This document shows, in pieces, positions 1 to 7,294 of a stretch of 64,000 nucleotides of DNA. The DNA comes from an uncultured Candidatus Binatia bacterium (GTDB lineage: Bacteria; Desulfobacterota; Binatia; Bin18). The notes under the pieces were generated by a model, which worked only from the letters and a program-made list of their open reading frames with translations, made no database searches and was not told the DNA's origin. The stretch lies in contig OY282457.1 of NCBI GenBank assembly GCA_958296235.1, positions 2,971,338 to 3,035,337 of the forward strand, in the 5' to 3' direction. Numbering within the stretch: position 1 is the first letter of the stretch; each line of letters begins with the position of its first letter. A program made the position numbers and the translations under genes.

Positions 1-2
1 GC

Positions 3-1544
3 CCCATTCCCCATCAGTTGCATGAGGCCTACATCCAGACCTATGTGCGGCTCTACAACCGGCTTCATACCCCGCTCCCGGCCCATCCGGTCGTATTCAC
101 TCCCCTGAGCGGCTGTGGGCTGCTGACGGTTGGCGCGTTGCTGGACCGTGTCGGTTTCCCGGTGCAGACCCCGCCCGACCAGGGCCCGGACGGGACTTTT
201 TCAGCTATTCCTTTTCGGACGCCCAACCCTGAAGTCCCACAGGCGACGGAGCCGGCAAAAGCCTTTGCCGACAAGCACGGGATTGGCCTGGTCCTCTCCA
301 GCGACCCGGACGCGGATAGAGTCGGGCTTGAGGCCAGACTGCCCGACGGGAGCTGGTATCATTTTGACGGCAACCAGCTTGCCGCTGTGCTGTGCTATTT
401 CCTGATGCTGGACCCCAGAGGTCCGCGGCGCCGGGGCCTGGTCATTGAGACCCTGGTAACAACCCGGCTGCTGGGCAGGATTGTGGCTCAGGCGGGCGAT
501 TCCTGGATTGTGGACGACCTGCTCGTCGGCTTCAAATATGTGGCGGCTGTCCTGAAAGCCCTGGACCAGACTGGAACCTATGGCGACGTTCGGTGCGCGC
601 CCGAGCAACTGGTCCTGGCGGTCGAGGAAAGCCACGGCGGTATGCTCATCCCGCACATCAAAGATAAAGATGCCGCGCCGGCCTGCCTCTATTTCGCCAC
701 TCTCTACCAACAGCTCCGCCAAGAGGGGAAAACACTGCTCGACTACTATATTCACATTCTGGAAGAGTTGGGCGGCTATGCGGATGTCAATCGCTCCATC
801 ATGCTGCGCGGAGCCGAGGGGGTGTTGCGCCGCGACCGGCTGATGCGTTCCCTGCGCGATACACCGCCCCGGCAGCTTGGCGGGTTTGCCGTCACGGAGA
901 TGATTGATTACTGGGACGAGACGCGTTTCGGAGCCTTTGTGAGCGAAACGGATAAGCTTCCACGGAATGTCTTGCAGGTCGTGACAGACGGCTGTGTGAC
1001 GATCATCCGGCCGTCAGGCACGGAGCCAAAACTCAAATTCTACTGCCAGCTCCCGCCCCACAAAGCCGACACCGCCCGAAGCGGAAACGCATCCCCCGAT
1101 AGACATGGGACGCTGGACACGTTTCCGCTTTTGCGCGGGCGGGCGCTTTTGGATACCGTCCGGGCCAGGGCCGAGGCTGTGGCCGGACAGGTCTATAACG
1201 ATCTCCTGGCCCGTCTCGACTGTCTCCTGAGTGAGGGGGGTCTCCTCATGTCCGATATTATCGACCTCGACCACAAACGTACTTTCGATACCACCACGAC
1301 CGCGCAGTTGCGGCGGGCGTTTCTGTCCGGGTCGCTGCTGAGCCTGGACGACACGCTCGCCTGGCTACGAGAGAAAACGGCTGGAATGACGCCAGGGGCA
1401 GACCCCTTACCCGCCCTGAAAGCGCCGCTGGCCGCGCTGTGCGAGCAGTGGCGGACCGAGGGGCTTTCGAGTCCCGCCCTGGGAGCGCTGCGGCGGTGGA
1501 CCCGGCAACCGACCCAACCGACCCAACCGACCCAACGGACATGA
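3..1544 (+). CDS. Phosphoglucomutase/phosphomannomutase family protein (5' end outside window)
   Basis: Alpha-D-phosphohexomutase that moves phosphate between C1 and C6 of a hexose or pentose phosphate in the cytoplasm. The frame is open to the left edge, so the N-terminal domain with the phosphoserine loop lies outside the window; a TTG at 18 is not taken as the start. Visible family motifs are the metal-binding loop SSDPDADR, the sugar-binding loop VEESHGG and the C-terminal phosphate-binding motif RPSGTEPK. A poorly conserved insert follows RPSGTEPK, and about 100 residues after the catalytic core have no recognised function and end in a low-complexity TQPTQPTQ tail encoded by 9-bp tandem repeats. 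The layout resembles PGM2-like enzymes more than short bacterial PMMs. The stop overlaps the next gene's ATG (ATGA), so the two are probably co-transcribed. Exact substrate cannot be decided. Confidence 0.85.
   Translation, partial: PIPHQLHEAYIQTYVRLYNRLHTPLPAHPVVFTPLSGCGLLTVGALLDRVGFPVQTPPDQGPDGTFSAIPFRTPNPEVPQATEPAKAFADKHGIGLVLSSDPDADRVGLEARLPDGSWYHFDGNQLAAVLCYFLMLDPRGPRRRGLVIETLVTTRLLGRIVAQAGDSWIVDDLLVGFKYVAAVLKALDQTGTYGDVRCAPEQLVLAVEESHGGMLIPHIKDKDAAPACLYFATLYQQLRQEGKTLLDYYIHILEELGGYADVNRSIMLRGAEGVLRRDRLMRSLRDTPPRQLGGFAVTEMIDYWDETRFGAFVSETDKLPRNVLQVVTDGCVTIIRPSGTEPKLKFYCQLPPHKADTARSGNASPDRHGTLDTFPLLRGRALLDTVRARAEAVAGQVYNDLLARLDCLLSEGGLLMSDIIDLDHKRTFDTTTTAQLRRAFLSGSLLSLDDTLAWLREKTAGMTPGADPLPALKAPLAALCEQWRTEGLSSPALGALRRWTRQPTQPTQPTQRT
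1508..1538. repeat. Short 9-bp tandem repeat at the 3' end of the phosphohexomutase gene
   Basis: Three and a bit copies of a 9-bp unit (ACCGACCCA) encode the repeated Gln-Pro-Thr tail of the upstream protein. Because it sits just before the stop/start overlap, slippage here would change the protein's C-terminus and could uncouple translation of the next gene. Confidence 0.6.
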
Positions 1545-2521
1545 CCATGCGACGGAGAGTGAGCGTCATTGGCGGTGGGACCGGGTCATTCAACGTCCTG
1601 TCGGGGCTGCGCGCCTATGCCGACCTGTGGATACAATCCATCGTGACCATGATGGATTCGGGCGGTGACTCGGGGCGGCTCCGAGATGAATTCGGGGTGC
1701 TGCCGCCGGGCGATATGCGTCGCTGTCTGGTGGCCCTTTCAGAAGAGAGCCAGCTCCTGCGCGATCTGCTTTCTTTTCGCTTTGTGGACGCGCCCCTGGA
1801 GGGCCGGAGCTTTGGCAATCTTTTTTTTCTCGCCCTGACAAAAATTCTGGATTCCGAGAAGCAGGCGATTGCAGCGATCAGCCGGATACTCAAAATACGG
1901 GGCCGCGTTTTGGCTGTGACCTGGGATCACGCCCATCTGTGCGCGGAGCTGGCGGACGGCACCCTGGTCGAGGGAGAAGCCAATATCGACGCGCCCAAGC
2001 ATGACCCGGCCATCCCGATCCAACGGGTGTATCTCACGCCCGCGGCGCGGGCCAACCCCGAAGCCGTCCAGGCCCTGCAGGAGAGCGATTTCATTATCTT
2101 TGCGCCGGGAAATTTATACACCTCAACCATTCCCAATCTCCTGGTTCGCGGCATTCCAGAAGCGCTCCAAAGCGCGCGCGCGCCGGTCGTGTACATTCTC
2201 AACCTGATGACCCGGCATGGCGAAACCGACGGCTATTCCGCCTCTCAGCACGTGGCCAAGCTGGCCGAGTATGCGGGCCGACTGCCTGATGCGGTGGTTG
2301 TCCACCGGGGTGAGATCCCCACCGCACTGGCGCGCAGATATCAGGAAGAGCAGGCCGCGCAGGTCAGGCTCGATACTGAGGCGCTGTATGACCTGGGGGT
2401 AAAAGTGGTGAAATTCGGGAATGTCATGTCGGCCCACTCTCTGGTGCGGCACGACCCGGCCCGGACGGCGCGCGTGGTGGGCGAACTGTTTGAAGAGTGG
2501 GGCGCCGGCGCGCGCCAGTAA
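1541..2521 (+). CDS. YvcK/CofD-like family protein
   Basis: About 326 residues. The start chosen is the ATG in the ATGA overlap with the preceding stop. The N-terminus carries the nucleotide-binding glycine-rich motif GGGTGSFNVLSGLR, followed by a DSGGDSGRLRDEFG segment typical of YvcK/CofD-like proteins, and later FAPGNLYTSTIPNLLV. YvcK proteins bind UDP-sugars and are required for correct cell-wall synthesis and gluconeogenic growth in Firmicutes, while CofD proper makes coenzyme F420. The translational coupling to a sugar-phosphate mutase fits a role in sugar-nucleotide or cell-envelope metabolism, but that is inference. The luciferase-like enzymes in the window might use FMN or F420, so a CofD role should be kept in mind, although no other F420 gene is seen. 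Confidence 0.8.
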   Translation: MTMRRRVSVIGGGTGSFNVLSGLRAYADLWIQSIVTMMDSGGDSGRLRDEFGVLPPGDMRRCLVALSEESQLLRDLLSFRFVDAPLEGRSFGNLFFLALTKILDSEKQAIAAISRILKIRGRVLAVTWDHAHLCAELADGTLVEGEANIDAPKHDPAIPIQRVYLTPAARANPEAVQALQESDFIIFAPGNLYTSTIPNLLVRGIPEALQSARAPVVYILNLMTRHGETDGYSASQHVAKLAEYAGRLPDAVVVHRGEIPTALARRYQEEQAAQVRLDTEALYDLGVKVVKFGNVMSAHSLVRHDPARTARVVGELFEEWGAGARQ

Positions 2522-2542
2522 TGCGACCGGACGCGGTGAAAG

Positions 2543-3358
2543 ATGAGCGAAACGCAGACGCTTGATCGGATCAGGCAGCTCGTGCGCGCTGCGGACCGGA
2601 TGGCCCTGGACCAGTATGGCCGCAGTCCGAGTACGCTCAAACCCGACGGCTCATGGGTTACGGCCGCGGATGGCGCAATTGAGCGCTTTCTGCGACACGA
2701 GCTGGCAGCCCTCTTTCACGGAGACGTGGGTATTTTTGGGGAAGAGCAGGGCTGGTCTGGAGCGCGCGGGGCTGCGTATATGGCCATACTCGATCCGATT
2801 GACGGCACTGCGGCCTTCCGCAGCCGCATTCCCGTGTGGGGCATTTCCCTGGCGGTGTTCAAGCAACAAGCGAAGACCGACCTGTGGGAACCGTTCAGCG
2901 GCATTTTCAGCATGCCGGCGGCCAAGCATGTCTTTCTGAGCGCACCCGGCAAAAGCGCCGAGTGGAACGCTGCCCCACTCACCCTCCCGCCCGTCCAGCC
3001 GGACATCAGAAAATCCGACTATCTCGGGGTCTCATCGGACGCGCAGCACTGGAATCTCAGTCGCTATCCCGGCAAGATTCGGAGCTTCGGCGTCTCCGGC
3101 TACGAGGTCATTCTGGTCGCCACCGGCGCACTCCAGGCCACCTTTCTGACCCGTTTCCACTTTTACGATATCGCGGCGGCGGCGATGGTGTTATGGCAGG
3201 CCGGGGGCGGGCTGTATCGACTCTCTGGCGCGCCGGTGACGCCAACCGAAATGGTGCGGAAGACCAGAGACCAGCCGGAGGCGTCAGAAGCGCCCATTAT
3301 CGCCTGTCACCCAGCCCACCTCAACGCGCTGCTGAAGATGAATTTCCGGCCCTGGTGA
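2543..3358 (+). CDS. Inositol monophosphatase family phosphatase
   Basis: 271 residues, the usual length for the Mg2+-dependent IMPase/FBPase/histidinol-phosphatase superfamily. The catalytic motifs are present in order: GEEQG (metal-binding Glu residues), LDPIDGT (DPxDGT), and FYDIAAAAMVLWQAGG near the C-terminus. In DPIDGTAAFRSRIPVWGIS, an AF replaces the common TNF/RNF after DGT, as in several divergent members. The gene follows the YvcK-like gene by 21 bp in the same direction and probably shares its transcript. The substrate could be inositol phosphate, a sugar phosphate or histidinol phosphate; no motif decides it. Confidence 0.82.
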   Translation: MSETQTLDRIRQLVRAADRMALDQYGRSPSTLKPDGSWVTAADGAIERFLRHELAALFHGDVGIFGEEQGWSGARGAAYMAILDPIDGTAAFRSRIPVWGISLAVFKQQAKTDLWEPFSGIFSMPAAKHVFLSAPGKSAEWNAAPLTLPPVQPDIRKSDYLGVSSDAQHWNLSRYPGKIRSFGVSGYEVILVATGALQATFLTRFHFYDIAAAAMVLWQAGGGLYRLSGAPVTPTEMVRKTRDQPEASEAPIIACHPAHLNALLKMNFRPW

Positions 3359-3462
3359 CGGTTGTTTCAATCCTCATTCCCCGTACTCACCACCTTGCGG
3401 CCTCGGCCAGGTCGGCCCCTGCACGTTCCCTCCCTCAAGGGTAGAGACGGTGAGAGAATCCA

Positions 3463-3491
3463 TTGACACCGCCCAGCCACTATCGTACTTA
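3463..3491 (+). promoter_or_regulatory. Candidate sigma-70 promoter of the mazEF pair
   Basis: A consensus -35 box TTGACA (3463-3468) is followed after 17 bp by a weak -10 box TACTTA (3486-3491). The antitoxin ATG lies 35 bp further on with a clear ribosome-binding site (ACGGAGG) between. The short dyad-like TAC...GTA sequence over the -10 region would suit autorepression by MazE, but no operator was demonstrated. Confidence 0.45.
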
Positions 3492-3526
3492 CATTGTATG
3501 CACGCAACCAAAACGGAGGCTTGCTG

Positions 3527-3781
3527 ATGAAAACCGCCCTCGTTCAAATTGGGAATTCGCGTGGTGTCCGCATCCCCAAAGCATTCCTGAAGCAGTGCCA
3601 TCTTCACGACCAAGTCGAGCTCGAGCTCCGGCACGACCATTTGGTTATTCGTCCAGCCATACAGCCCCGGAGCGGGTGGGAGGACGCCTTTGGCCACATG
3701 CGTGAACATGGGGATGATGCCCTGCTTGATGGAGCGTCTCTGTCAGCCACAGAATGGGACACCACGGAGTGGGAATGGTAG
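3527..3781 (+). CDS. mazE: MazE/AbrB-family antitoxin
   Basis: 84-residue protein starting at the ATG 8 bp after ACGGAGG; an upstream ATG at 3494 is in frame but lacks a ribosome-binding site. The N-terminal half has the swapped-hairpin AbrB/MazE DNA-binding pattern (ALVQIGNSRGVRIPKAFL), and the acidic, Trp-rich C-terminus ending EWDTTEWEW is the type of tail that blocks MazF. It should neutralise the MazF-like toxin encoded next and repress the operon. The stop codon overlaps the toxin start by a few bases, which couples their translation. Confidence 0.85.
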   Translation: MKTALVQIGNSRGVRIPKAFLKQCHLHDQVELELRHDHLVIRPAIQPRSGWEDAFGHMREHGDDALLDGASLSATEWDTTEWEW

Positions 3782-4098
3782 CTGCTCGTTTTGAGGTTTA
3801 TTTGGTGCGGCTTGATCCTGCACAAGGGCATGAGATTCAGAAAACGCGTCCCTGTGTCGTCCTATCGCCGGATGAAATGAATCGACATATCGGCACGGTT
3901 ATTGTCGCTCCAATGACGACAAAAGGGCGTCCTTATCCGACCCGGATTCCCCTCCGTTTTCAGCGAAAAAGCGGTCAGGTCGTCCTGGATCAGATACGCA
4001 CGGTTGACAAAACGCGCTTGGTCGGCCGCCTGGGGAAAATCAGCGACAGGGCTGCGCGAGAGGTCCTGACCGTCCTGGGCGCAATGTTCGCGCCGTAG
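3775..4098 (+). CDS. mazF: MazF/PemK-family endoribonuclease toxin
   Basis: 107 residues, beginning at the ATG that overlaps the antitoxin stop. Family signature segments are visible: EVYLVRLDPAQGHEIQKTRP at the N-terminus, CVVLSPDEMN, and VVLDQIRTVDKTRLVGRLGK near the C-terminus. MazF-type toxins cut single-stranded mRNA at short specific sequences. With the upstream AbrB-type antitoxin it forms a complete type II toxin-antitoxin module; cleavage specificity cannot be read from the sequence. Confidence 0.88.
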   Translation: MVAARFEVYLVRLDPAQGHEIQKTRPCVVLSPDEMNRHIGTVIVAPMTTKGRPYPTRIPLRFQRKSGQVVLDQIRTVDKTRLVGRLGKISDRAAREVLTVLGAMFAP

Positions 4099-4120
4099 GG
4101 TTTGGGCGGGTTCAGCTCAG

Positions 4121-4150
4121 AGCGGGGCAGACCGTCGGGTCTGCCCCGCT
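4121..4150. terminator. 13-bp perfect hairpin between convergent genes
   Basis: A perfect 13-bp GC-rich stem (AGCGGGGCAGACC paired with GGTCTGCCCCGCT) with a 4-nt loop lies between the mazF stop (4098) and the stop of the convergent flavin monooxygenase (4157). It has no T-tract on either side, so it is a terminator-like or mRNA-end-protecting hairpin rather than a textbook intrinsic terminator. Confidence 0.55.
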
Positions 4151-4156
4151 GACACG

Positions 4157-5278
4157 CTAGGCGCTGGCCGCGACCAGCTCGGCCTGCTCCTTGGGCAGTT
4201 GGAAGGCCGGGTCGGTCTGAAGCACGGGCAGGACTTTCTCGGCAAAGAGTTGGAAGCTGCGATTCAGCTTCGGTGCCGGCAGGCCGCCGAAAGCGAACGT
4301 GCCGACCATGTGGTCGAGCGCGACCGTCTCGTGAATATAGCGGATTTTTTCGAGCACCTGCTCCGGCGTGCCGGCCGCGTGCAGGCTACGAAAGAACTCA
4401 ATCGCCTTGACCTTGGCCTGCTCGTCCGCGTTGAGCTTGGCATAGGTTTTGGCCAGTTTGCCGTAGAACTCATAGCCTTTGACGCTTTTCAGCTTGCCCG
4501 AGGAAAAGCCGTAGTGGTTTTCAATGGAGTCGAACAGCGTGCCCATATAATGCTGGGCCAGGTCTTCGGCTTCGGTGGCATCGTCGGAAACCAGGACGTT
4601 GAATAATCCGATGGGTGGCCGGGGCGTGATGTTGTTGGCCAGGGCGGTCTCGCAGTAGCGCTGGTAGTCCGCGGCCGTGTCTTCCCAGCTGCGCTGGGCA
4701 ATAATCAGCACCCCAAAGCCCATCTTGGCCATAATATCCGCTGACTCCGGGCTGACCGACGAGGCATAAAAGCGGGTCTCGGGATTGGAGATGGGCCGGG
4801 GACGAACCTGAATATCTGGAATCTGGTAATACGTGCCGTCATACGAAAAGCTGTCCTGAGTCAGGCCCAGGCGAATGATATCGGCGCATTCGACAAAACG
4901 CTGGCGCGACTCGTCCATCGGAATCCGGAAACCGGCGTATTCGACCGTGGCTGCGCCGCGCCCAAAGCCGAAGATCGTGCGCCCGCCGGACACCAGGTCG
5001 AGCAGGGCGATTTTCTCGGCGATTTCGACCGGGTCATGCCAGGGCAACACGATCACCGCGGTGCCGAGCTGAATCTTCTTGGTCCGCCCGGCCATATAGG
5101 ACAACAACTGACATGGGTCAGGCGACATCACATAGCCGGTGAAATGGTGGTCCAGACTCCACAGCGAGTCAAAGCCATAGTCTTCCGCCTTATCCGCCAG
5201 CGACAGCTCTTCCTGATAGGTCTGCAGGTCCGGCTTGCCGTCAAAACTGGTCAACTGCATGATCGTACCGACTTTCAT
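4157..5278 (-). CDS. Luciferase-like (LLM class) flavin-dependent monooxygenase
   Basis: 373 residues; the ATG at 5278 follows AGGAGGAACC. The protein is a (beta/alpha)8 bacterial-luciferase-like oxidoreductase. Typical segments are DYGFDSLWSLDHHFTGYV, IQLGTAVIVLPWHDPVEIAE, LLDLVSGGRTIFGFGRG and, after FAFGGL, the C-terminal family tail. Such enzymes use reduced FMN (sometimes F420) and O2 to oxidise small organic molecules such as alkanesulfonates, aldehydes or long-chain alkanes. It is monocistronic and faces mazF. It is one of five members in this window and is clearly divergent from the 25-27 kb pair. Substrate unknown. Confidence 0.85.
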   Translation of the reverse strand: MKVGTIMQLTSFDGKPDLQTYQEELSLADKAEDYGFDSLWSLDHHFTGYVMSPDPCQLLSYMAGRTKKIQLGTAVIVLPWHDPVEIAEKIALLDLVSGGRTIFGFGRGAATVEYAGFRIPMDESRQRFVECADIIRLGLTQDSFSYDGTYYQIPDIQVRPRPISNPETRFYASSVSPESADIMAKMGFGVLIIAQRSWEDTAADYQRYCETALANNITPRPPIGLFNVLVSDDATEAEDLAQHYMGTLFDSIENHYGFSSGKLKSVKGYEFYGKLAKTYAKLNADEQAKVKAIEFFRSLHAAGTPEQVLEKIRYIHETVALDHMVGTFAFGGLPAPKLNRSFQLFAEKVLPVLQTDPAFQLPKEQAELVAASA

Positions 5279-5713
5279 GGTTCCTCCTTTTTTCTTTCCT
5301 GGGTTTTCCTCCGAGTCCGACGGAGCGCCTATTGTAGAAGAGCCGAGCCGATTACACAAACGGTCAAAAAATCCGATAGGGGTTCAGTTTGTTTATTCCC
5401 CCTCACCCCAGCCCTCTCCCTCCAGGGGAGAGGGGGCAAACATCCCCTCACCCTCAGCGGGAGCAGCTATTCCCTCCCCCCTCTGAGGGGGAGGGCTTTG
5501 AATTCTGCGCCCAAATGATTGTCCACCGGATTCCCTCCCCCCTCTGAGGGGGAGGGCTAGGGTGGGGGGGCGCTGAGCCGGCAGCGGGGGCGGGCGATGT
5601 GAAACTGAGACACGACCAAAAATCCAGGTTCCCTCGGGCCGCTTGGGCCGCGCCTTTGAAAACTGGCCGTCTTTCTGGTACAGCGTCGAGTCGATACCAC
5701 ACAAGGGAGATGT
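5279..5713. repeat. Intergenic cluster of GC-rich hairpin repeats
   Basis: This divergent gap contains several copies of dispersed palindromic units of the type CCCTCTCCCTCC-AGGGGAGAGGG (about 5410-5433). It also has an exact 29-bp direct repeat at 5469-5497 and 5530-5558; each copy is itself a hairpin (CCCTCCCC paired with GGGGAGGG). Similar units occur near 13.74, 34.44, 50.13-50.43 and 59.34-59.48 kb, so this is a genome-wide REP-like family. A promoter for the amidohydrolase lies at 5656-5684. Confidence 0.7.
5656..5684 (+). promoter_or_regulatory. Candidate promoter of the amidohydrolase gene, shared with the selenoprotein gene
   Basis: TTGAAA (5656-5661), a 17-bp spacer, and TACAGC (5679-5684), 29 bp before the ATG. 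The spacer half nearest the -10 box (TCTTTCTGG) is identical to that of the promoter at 7213-7241, as is the spacing, so the two genes may share an activator or an alternative sigma factor. Confidence 0.5.
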
Positions 5714-6916
5714 ATGACAACTGATTCTGTACTCATTGACTGTGACGGACATATACTCGAACCGCCCGACCTGTGGGAACACTATCTTGAGCCGGCCTAT
5801 CGTGACCGCGCGCTGCGTATCCGCGTGGACCCGGACGACGGGTACGAATACCTGGAGATTGACTCCCGGCGGGCCAAGCTCACCCGTCCGGGCACGCTGG
5901 GCACCCTGGGCGGTATGGGCAAACAGGTGGACGAGGCCATTCAACTGCGCGGGCGGGCAATGCGGGGCGAGATCCGGCCCGAAGAGGTGCGGGCGATCCG
6001 ACCGGGGCCGGAACTGACCTATCTCAAGGGAGCGGCCTTCGGCACAATGGATATGAAAGAGCGGGTGAAACTGCTTGACCGCGAGCACATGGACAAGGCC
6101 ATCCTTTACCCGACCCTTGGGTTGCTGTGGGAGGCCGAACTGCTCGACCCTGAACTGTCCGCGGCGTATTGCCGGGCGTATAATCGCTGGATTGCCGACT
6201 TCTGCCGGGACTCGGGCGGGCGGCTGACGCCCATTGCCCACGTGTCGCTCGGCGACCCCCAGGAAGCCGCCCGCGAGATCGAACGCGCCGTCACGGATGG
6301 CTGTAAAGGAGTGTTTGTCAGCCCGTTTACGATTTCGCGTATCCCTCACGGCGACCCTCGCCACGATATTGTCTTTGCCACCGCTCAGGACTGCGACATC
6401 CCATTTGCCATTCATCCCACGTTTGAGCCGCCCGAATGGGGTATCCACCAGCGCTATGACAAATTCGGTTGGGCCATGTGGTATGTGGACCTGTTCGCCG
6501 GCCAGGGCGTGCAGCACGCCTTTGGCACCTTGTTTCAATGGGGCGTGTTTGAACGCTTCCCGCGTTTGCGAGTCGTCGTCCTGGAGTCGCAAGCCGGCTG
6601 GATCGGCTATTTTCTCGACCGGGCGGACGCCATCTTCGAGGGCACGACGCTTGGGGCAACCGTGCGTCTCAAGGAAAAGCCGTCCTACTACTTCAAGCGG
6701 CAGTGTTATATTTCCGCAGACCCCGAAGAGCGCACGATCGCCTCCCTGACCGATCTTGTCGGCGCGGACAAGTTCTTCTGGGCGAGCGACTACCCCCACC
6801 CGGACCACCCGGCAAACTACCTCGAAGAATTGCAGGCTATGGTCGCGCCGATGAGCGAAACCGCCCGCCGCGGCATCCTGGGAGAAAACGTCGCCCGCGC
6901 CTACCAGCTCGACTGA
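5714..6916 (+). CDS. Amidohydrolase family protein (ACMSD / amidohydrolase-2 type)
   Basis: 400 residues; ATG at 5714 preceded by AAGGGAG. The protein has the metal-dependent TIM-barrel amidohydrolase-2 pattern: an N-terminal DCDGH metal-binding motif, FAIHPTFEPP, VVLESQAGWIGYFLDR and the C-terminal WASDYPHPDHP with the catalytic Asp. Members decarboxylate or hydrolyse aromatic or carboxylated ring compounds (e.g. 2-amino-3-carboxymuconate semialdehyde or gamma-resorcylate). The long sequence between the first motif and the barrel matches the 'amidohydrolase' proteins common near flavin monooxygenases in soil and sponge-associated bacteria. No partner gene is adjacent; the upstream promoter sequence is shared with the selenoprotein gene at 7295. 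Reaction unknown. Confidence 0.82.
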   Translation: MTTDSVLIDCDGHILEPPDLWEHYLEPAYRDRALRIRVDPDDGYEYLEIDSRRAKLTRPGTLGTLGGMGKQVDEAIQLRGRAMRGEIRPEEVRAIRPGPELTYLKGAAFGTMDMKERVKLLDREHMDKAILYPTLGLLWEAELLDPELSAAYCRAYNRWIADFCRDSGGRLTPIAHVSLGDPQEAAREIERAVTDGCKGVFVSPFTISRIPHGDPRHDIVFATAQDCDIPFAIHPTFEPPEWGIHQRYDKFGWAMWYVDLFAGQGVQHAFGTLFQWGVFERFPRLRVVVLESQAGWIGYFLDRADAIFEGTTLGATVRLKEKPSYYFKRQCYISADPEERTIASLTDLVGADKFFWASDYPHPDHPANYLEELQAMVAPMSETARRGILGENVARAYQLD

Positions 6917-6997
6917 GCGGCGCGAGTAGCGGAACACTCCTGGCGAGTCCACGCTAGCGCCGTTTACGCCAGGTTGTAGCCCTGTCGTGCCGCTCTT

Positions 6998-7126
6998 GTC
7001 ATGCCGGACCTGATCCGGCATCCCTGCTTCGACTTCGCCCTTCGGGCTACGCTCAGCCCGCGCGTTCGCCCTGAGCGTAGCGAAGCGAAGTCGAAGGGCC
7101 TGGATTCCGGCTTGCGCCGGAATGAC
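6998..7126 (+). repeat. 129-bp dispersed repeat, copy A
   Basis: Begins GTCATGCCGGA and ends CGGAATGAC, with internal palindromes (TTCGACTTCGC..., CTACGCTCAG). The reverse complement of this element occurs at 10171-10299 with the same length and only a few differences; shorter pieces are at 9012-9070, 28251-28320 and 31874-31901. It has no coding potential and looks like a non-autonomous REP/MITE-type element. Confidence 0.75.
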
Positions 7127-7212
7127 AGGTGGCTACACAGCATCGTAATTTGCTCTAACCACTAACCACTAGCCTACGCTCCCAGGGGAACATCTTTGAA
7201 TATCAGCCATCT

Positions 7213-7241
7213 TTGAATATCAGCCATCTTTCTGGTATAGC
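7213..7241 (+). promoter_or_regulatory. Candidate promoter of the selenoprotein gene
   Basis: TTGAAT (7213-7218), 17-bp spacer, TATAGC (7236-7241), 53 bp before the ATG. Its layout and much of its spacer match the promoter at 5656-5684. Confidence 0.5.
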
Positions 7242-7294
7242 GGCCAGGGCAATATCACCCCGAACACGACATTCCAGACAAATAAGGAGAACGC

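Larger units (their letters stand above)
6917..7294. other. Intergenic gap with dispersed repeat and promoter
   Basis: The gap holds the 129-bp dispersed repeat (6998-7126), a short exact duplication containing ATCTTTGAATATCAGCC around 7190-7227, and the candidate promoter of the selenoprotein gene at 7213-7241. I see no RNA gene or coding frame here. Confidence 0.6.

Noticed and set aside
3365..3378. GTTTCAATCCTC resembling the start of the CRISPR repeat
   Set aside because: Only about 11 of 12 bases agree, without the hairpin-forming GGAG half; unlike 40536-40554 it is consistent with chance.
5393..7021. 542-codon open frame on the minus strand
   Set aside because: Antisense to the amidohydrolase, whose motifs are intact on the plus strand; the ends run into hairpin repeats.
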